Source: Gastranaerophilus sp045639085
GTDB lineage: Bacteria > Cyanobacteriota > Vampirovibrionia > Gastranaerophilales > Gastranaerophilaceae
Reading direction: 5' to 3'
Length of the DNA: 6,752 bases
NCBI GenBank assembly: GCA_045639085.1
Contig: JAZUCM010000107.1
Coordinates: forward strand, 1 to 6,752
The notes below the pieces were generated by a model. That model was not told the origin of the DNA. It did no database searches and saw only the letters and a list, made by a program, of their open reading frames with translations. Each line of letters starts with the position of its first letter. The first letter of the stretch is position 1. This document shows positions 5,619 through 6,752 of the stretch, one piece after another. Position numbers and translations under genes: made by a program.

Positions 5619-5658
5619 AATTTACAAGGCGGAGCCATTGGCTCCGCCTTGTAAATTT
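5618..5658. terminator. Perfect 19-bp hairpin between convergent genes (bidirectional terminator; possible DGR-type hairpin)
   Basis: The arms AAATTTACAAGGCGGAGCC (5618-5636) and its exact complement (5640-5658) flank the 3-base loop ATT. The last A of the response regulator TAA is the first base of the stem, and the last base of the prepilin-like gene's TGA is the last base of the stem. T-runs at both outer ends allow termination in both directions. Its place directly after a candidate DGR variable region suggests a second role, discussed under findings. Confidence 0.85.
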
Positions 5659-6629
5659 CATCGCTTTACACAGCGCACAGAGCGGTAATAAGCCCGAGTA
5701 TGCGGGTGGCGAAGACCCGTGTCGAAAAGTTGGAACCAAGCTGAACTAGCTGAAACAACGGAGCCGGACCAAAAGGAACCATACGAAATGCCAACAAGGT
5801 TTTTGTTGTAATACATGGAGGTGAGTTCGTCTATATTTGGTATTCTTGAGTCAGGTTCTTGAGCTGTACAAGCCGCGCTTGCTGCCGTTTGTGCAATCAT
5901 AGTTCCACTTGCAGCGTCTGTTGACAATGGCATTGGAGCGACAATATTTGAATCGCTATTATAAAGCGCTGTGATAAAACCGATATCTTTGCCAACTGCG
6001 TTTGGACCTTTATTTCCGTTCAAATCATAAATAAAGTTTACACACATATATTTTTGTGAATAATGAGATACTTCACCTGTATTATCTTTACAATTTGGGT
6101 TGTAATATAATACAATCGTTTCACCATTTTGGGTTTCAAAAGCTGCGGCTTTTGTGTCAGGTTGGGAATATGAATAGTGTTGATCAGTACCGTCAGAATT
6201 CCAACCGCTACCAACAAATGAGAAGTTTACAAACTGATTGTTCCAAGCGCCAATCGTAGCTGGCCAAGTTTTTGTTGAACCCACCATATTTGTGTAAGAT
6301 GACGGAACACCACAATCAGCAAGGTGCTCCGCATCACAAATATTATTAATTTTAAGAACTTTTGAAAGACCCTCTGTCAAAAAAGTTTCCGCCGCGGTGT
6401 CTTCTATAACACTTCCGCCTTCTTCGGTCAATGTTCCGTACCCACCAACTTGTGGCATCATTGCAATTGCTTGGCTTAGGCGAGCGTAAACCGCTTTGCG
6501 TTGCGTGTTCCATGTGCGTTCATTAATGTTGGCCATTAAGCTTGGTAATGTGATTGCCGCGACCACGCCAATAATTGTCAAGGACAGCAATATTTCTGCC
6601 ATGGTAAAGGCCAAGCCGAGCAGAGCCAC
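5658..6629 (-). CDS. Prepilin-like (type IV pilin/T2SS pseudopilin N-terminus) protein with C-type-lectin-like C-terminus; candidate DGR target
   Basis: The 323-residue product starts with a class III signal. The processing site reads A7|FTMAE with Glu12 at mature +5, followed by the hydrophobic helix ILLSLTIIGVVAAITLPSL (13-31). This should be cleaved and N-methylated by a prepilin peptidase and assembled into, or tethered by, a pilus or pseudopilus. The large ectodomain has Cys pairs (NICDAEHLADC; NPNC to MCVNF; C254 to C320). It ends in a DUF1566/FGE-like segment (about 263-323: RIPNIDELTSMYY, SFWSGS, AW, VRCVKR) resembling C-type-lectin folds that display variable residues. Adenine collapses in the last 117 coding bases, as expected of a DGR variable region. 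The GTG start at 6629 has no Shine-Dalgarno sequence and the frame stays open to base 6752 without another common start codon, so the true start may lie outside the window. The canonical Gly at -1 is replaced by Ala. Confidence 0.83.
   Translation of the reverse strand: MALLGLAFTMAEILLSLTIIGVVAAITLPSLMANINERTWNTQRKAVYARLSQAIAMMPQVGGYGTLTEEGGSVIEDTAAETFLTEGLSKVLKINNICDAEHLADCGVPSSYTNMVGSTKTWPATIGAWNNQFVNFSFVGSGWNSDGTDQHYSYSQPDTKAAAFETQNGETIVLYYNPNCKDNTGEVSHYSQKYMCVNFIYDLNGNKGPNAVGKDIGFITALYNSDSNIVAPMPLSTDAASGTMIAQTAASAACTAQEPDSRIPNIDELTSMYYNKNLVGISYGSFWSGSVVSASSAWFQLFDTGLRHPHTRAYYRSVRCVKR
5670..5786 (-). other. Candidate DGR variable region (VR), adenine-depleted 3' end of the prepilin-like gene
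   Basis: These 39 codons, Ser in the ISYG segment through Cys320, contain 13 A in 117 bases (11%) on the coding strand. The 29 codons before them contain 32 A in 87 (37%). Twenty-nine of the 39 codons end in C or T, as expected if AAC/AAT template codons had their adenines randomised. Interspersed invariant-looking residues (Trp in FW and AW, Phe, Gly, VRC) form a lectin-like scaffold. The residues between them (VV, QLFDT, LRHPHTRAYYR) occupy the loop positions that vary in DGR targets. No template repeat or reverse transcriptase is in the window, so this remains a candidate. Confidence 0.6.
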
Positions 6630-6752
6630 GGAGCAAGACTTGTCTTGCGGAGAGACGAGCGCGCGACGCGGAAGACCGCGCTCTTTCGCGCATGCGCGGG
6701 CGGTGGCGAATTTGCGGACGGACGAAGTGTCACGAGTCCGGATAGCGAACAG
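6630..6752 (-). other. GC-rich, palindrome-rich block with in-frame Arg-rich leader
   Basis: 79 of these 123 bases are G or C (64%), far above the rest of the window. On the minus strand all 41 codons are open and in frame with the prepilin-like gene, encoding a leader with seven Arg (core RKFATARACAKERGLPRRAL). Dyads are dense: GCAAGAC/GTCTTGC (6633-6648), GAGCGCG/CGCGCTC (6657-6683), CGCGG/CCGCG (6667-6680) and the 12-bp palindrome CGCGCATGCGCG (6687-6698). It could be the coding start of the gene, continuing off the window, or a repeated element placed in front of it. GAGCAAGAC recurs at 26-34. Confidence 0.5.

Overview
The window looks like chromosomal DNA from an AT-rich, probably gut-associated bacterium. 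My best guess is a non-photosynthetic relative of the Cyanobacteria (Vampirovibrionia/Melainabacteria, order Gastranaerophilales). This rests on family resemblance only: a cyanobacterial-looking FtsZ, a NarL-type response regulator, a prepilin-like protein with a long C-type-lectin-like ectodomain, and a small 'AFKG' protein of a kind I associate with that group. No marker in the window proves the taxonomy. There are no rRNA or tRNA genes, CRISPR arrays, transposases or phage genes.

Layout, left to right. Positions 1-246 hold no convincing gene: a GC-rich scrap at the left edge (1-38), a tandem array of degenerate TTTAACC octamers, an inverted partner of that array, and the serS leader. serS (247-1512, +) ends in a textbook terminator. 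A small membrane-anchored protein with a Cys cluster and a basic, His-rich repetitive tail follows (1628-2143, +). It converges on a 106-residue hypothetical gene (2224-2544, -), and the two share a bidirectional hairpin terminator. ftsZ (2746-3963, -) stands alone with a GTG start, and a possible 31-residue ORF lies between its stop and its terminator. ftsZ diverges from nth (4185-4817, +; endonuclease III), which may have a leaderless mRNA. An orphan NarL/FixJ response regulator (4932-5618, +) converges on a prepilin-like gene (5658-6629, -). A perfect 19-bp hairpin separates the last two, and both stop codons touch its ends.

The housekeeping genes (serS, ftsZ, nth) are ordinary and do not form one pathway. 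The right end is the interesting part. The prepilin-like protein ends in a C-type-lectin/DUF1566-like segment whose last 117 coding bases are only 11% adenine (13 of 117), against 37% (32 of 87) in the codons just before. Most codons there end in C or T. This is what a diversity-generating retroelement (DGR) variable region looks like after adenine-specific mutagenesis of AAC/AAT-rich template codons, and the strong hairpin directly after the gene fits known DGR target architecture. No reverse transcriptase or template repeat is in the window, so any DGR would act from elsewhere. The 5' end of the same gene runs into a palindrome-rich block of 64% GC that stays open in frame to the window edge and encodes an odd Arg-rich leader.
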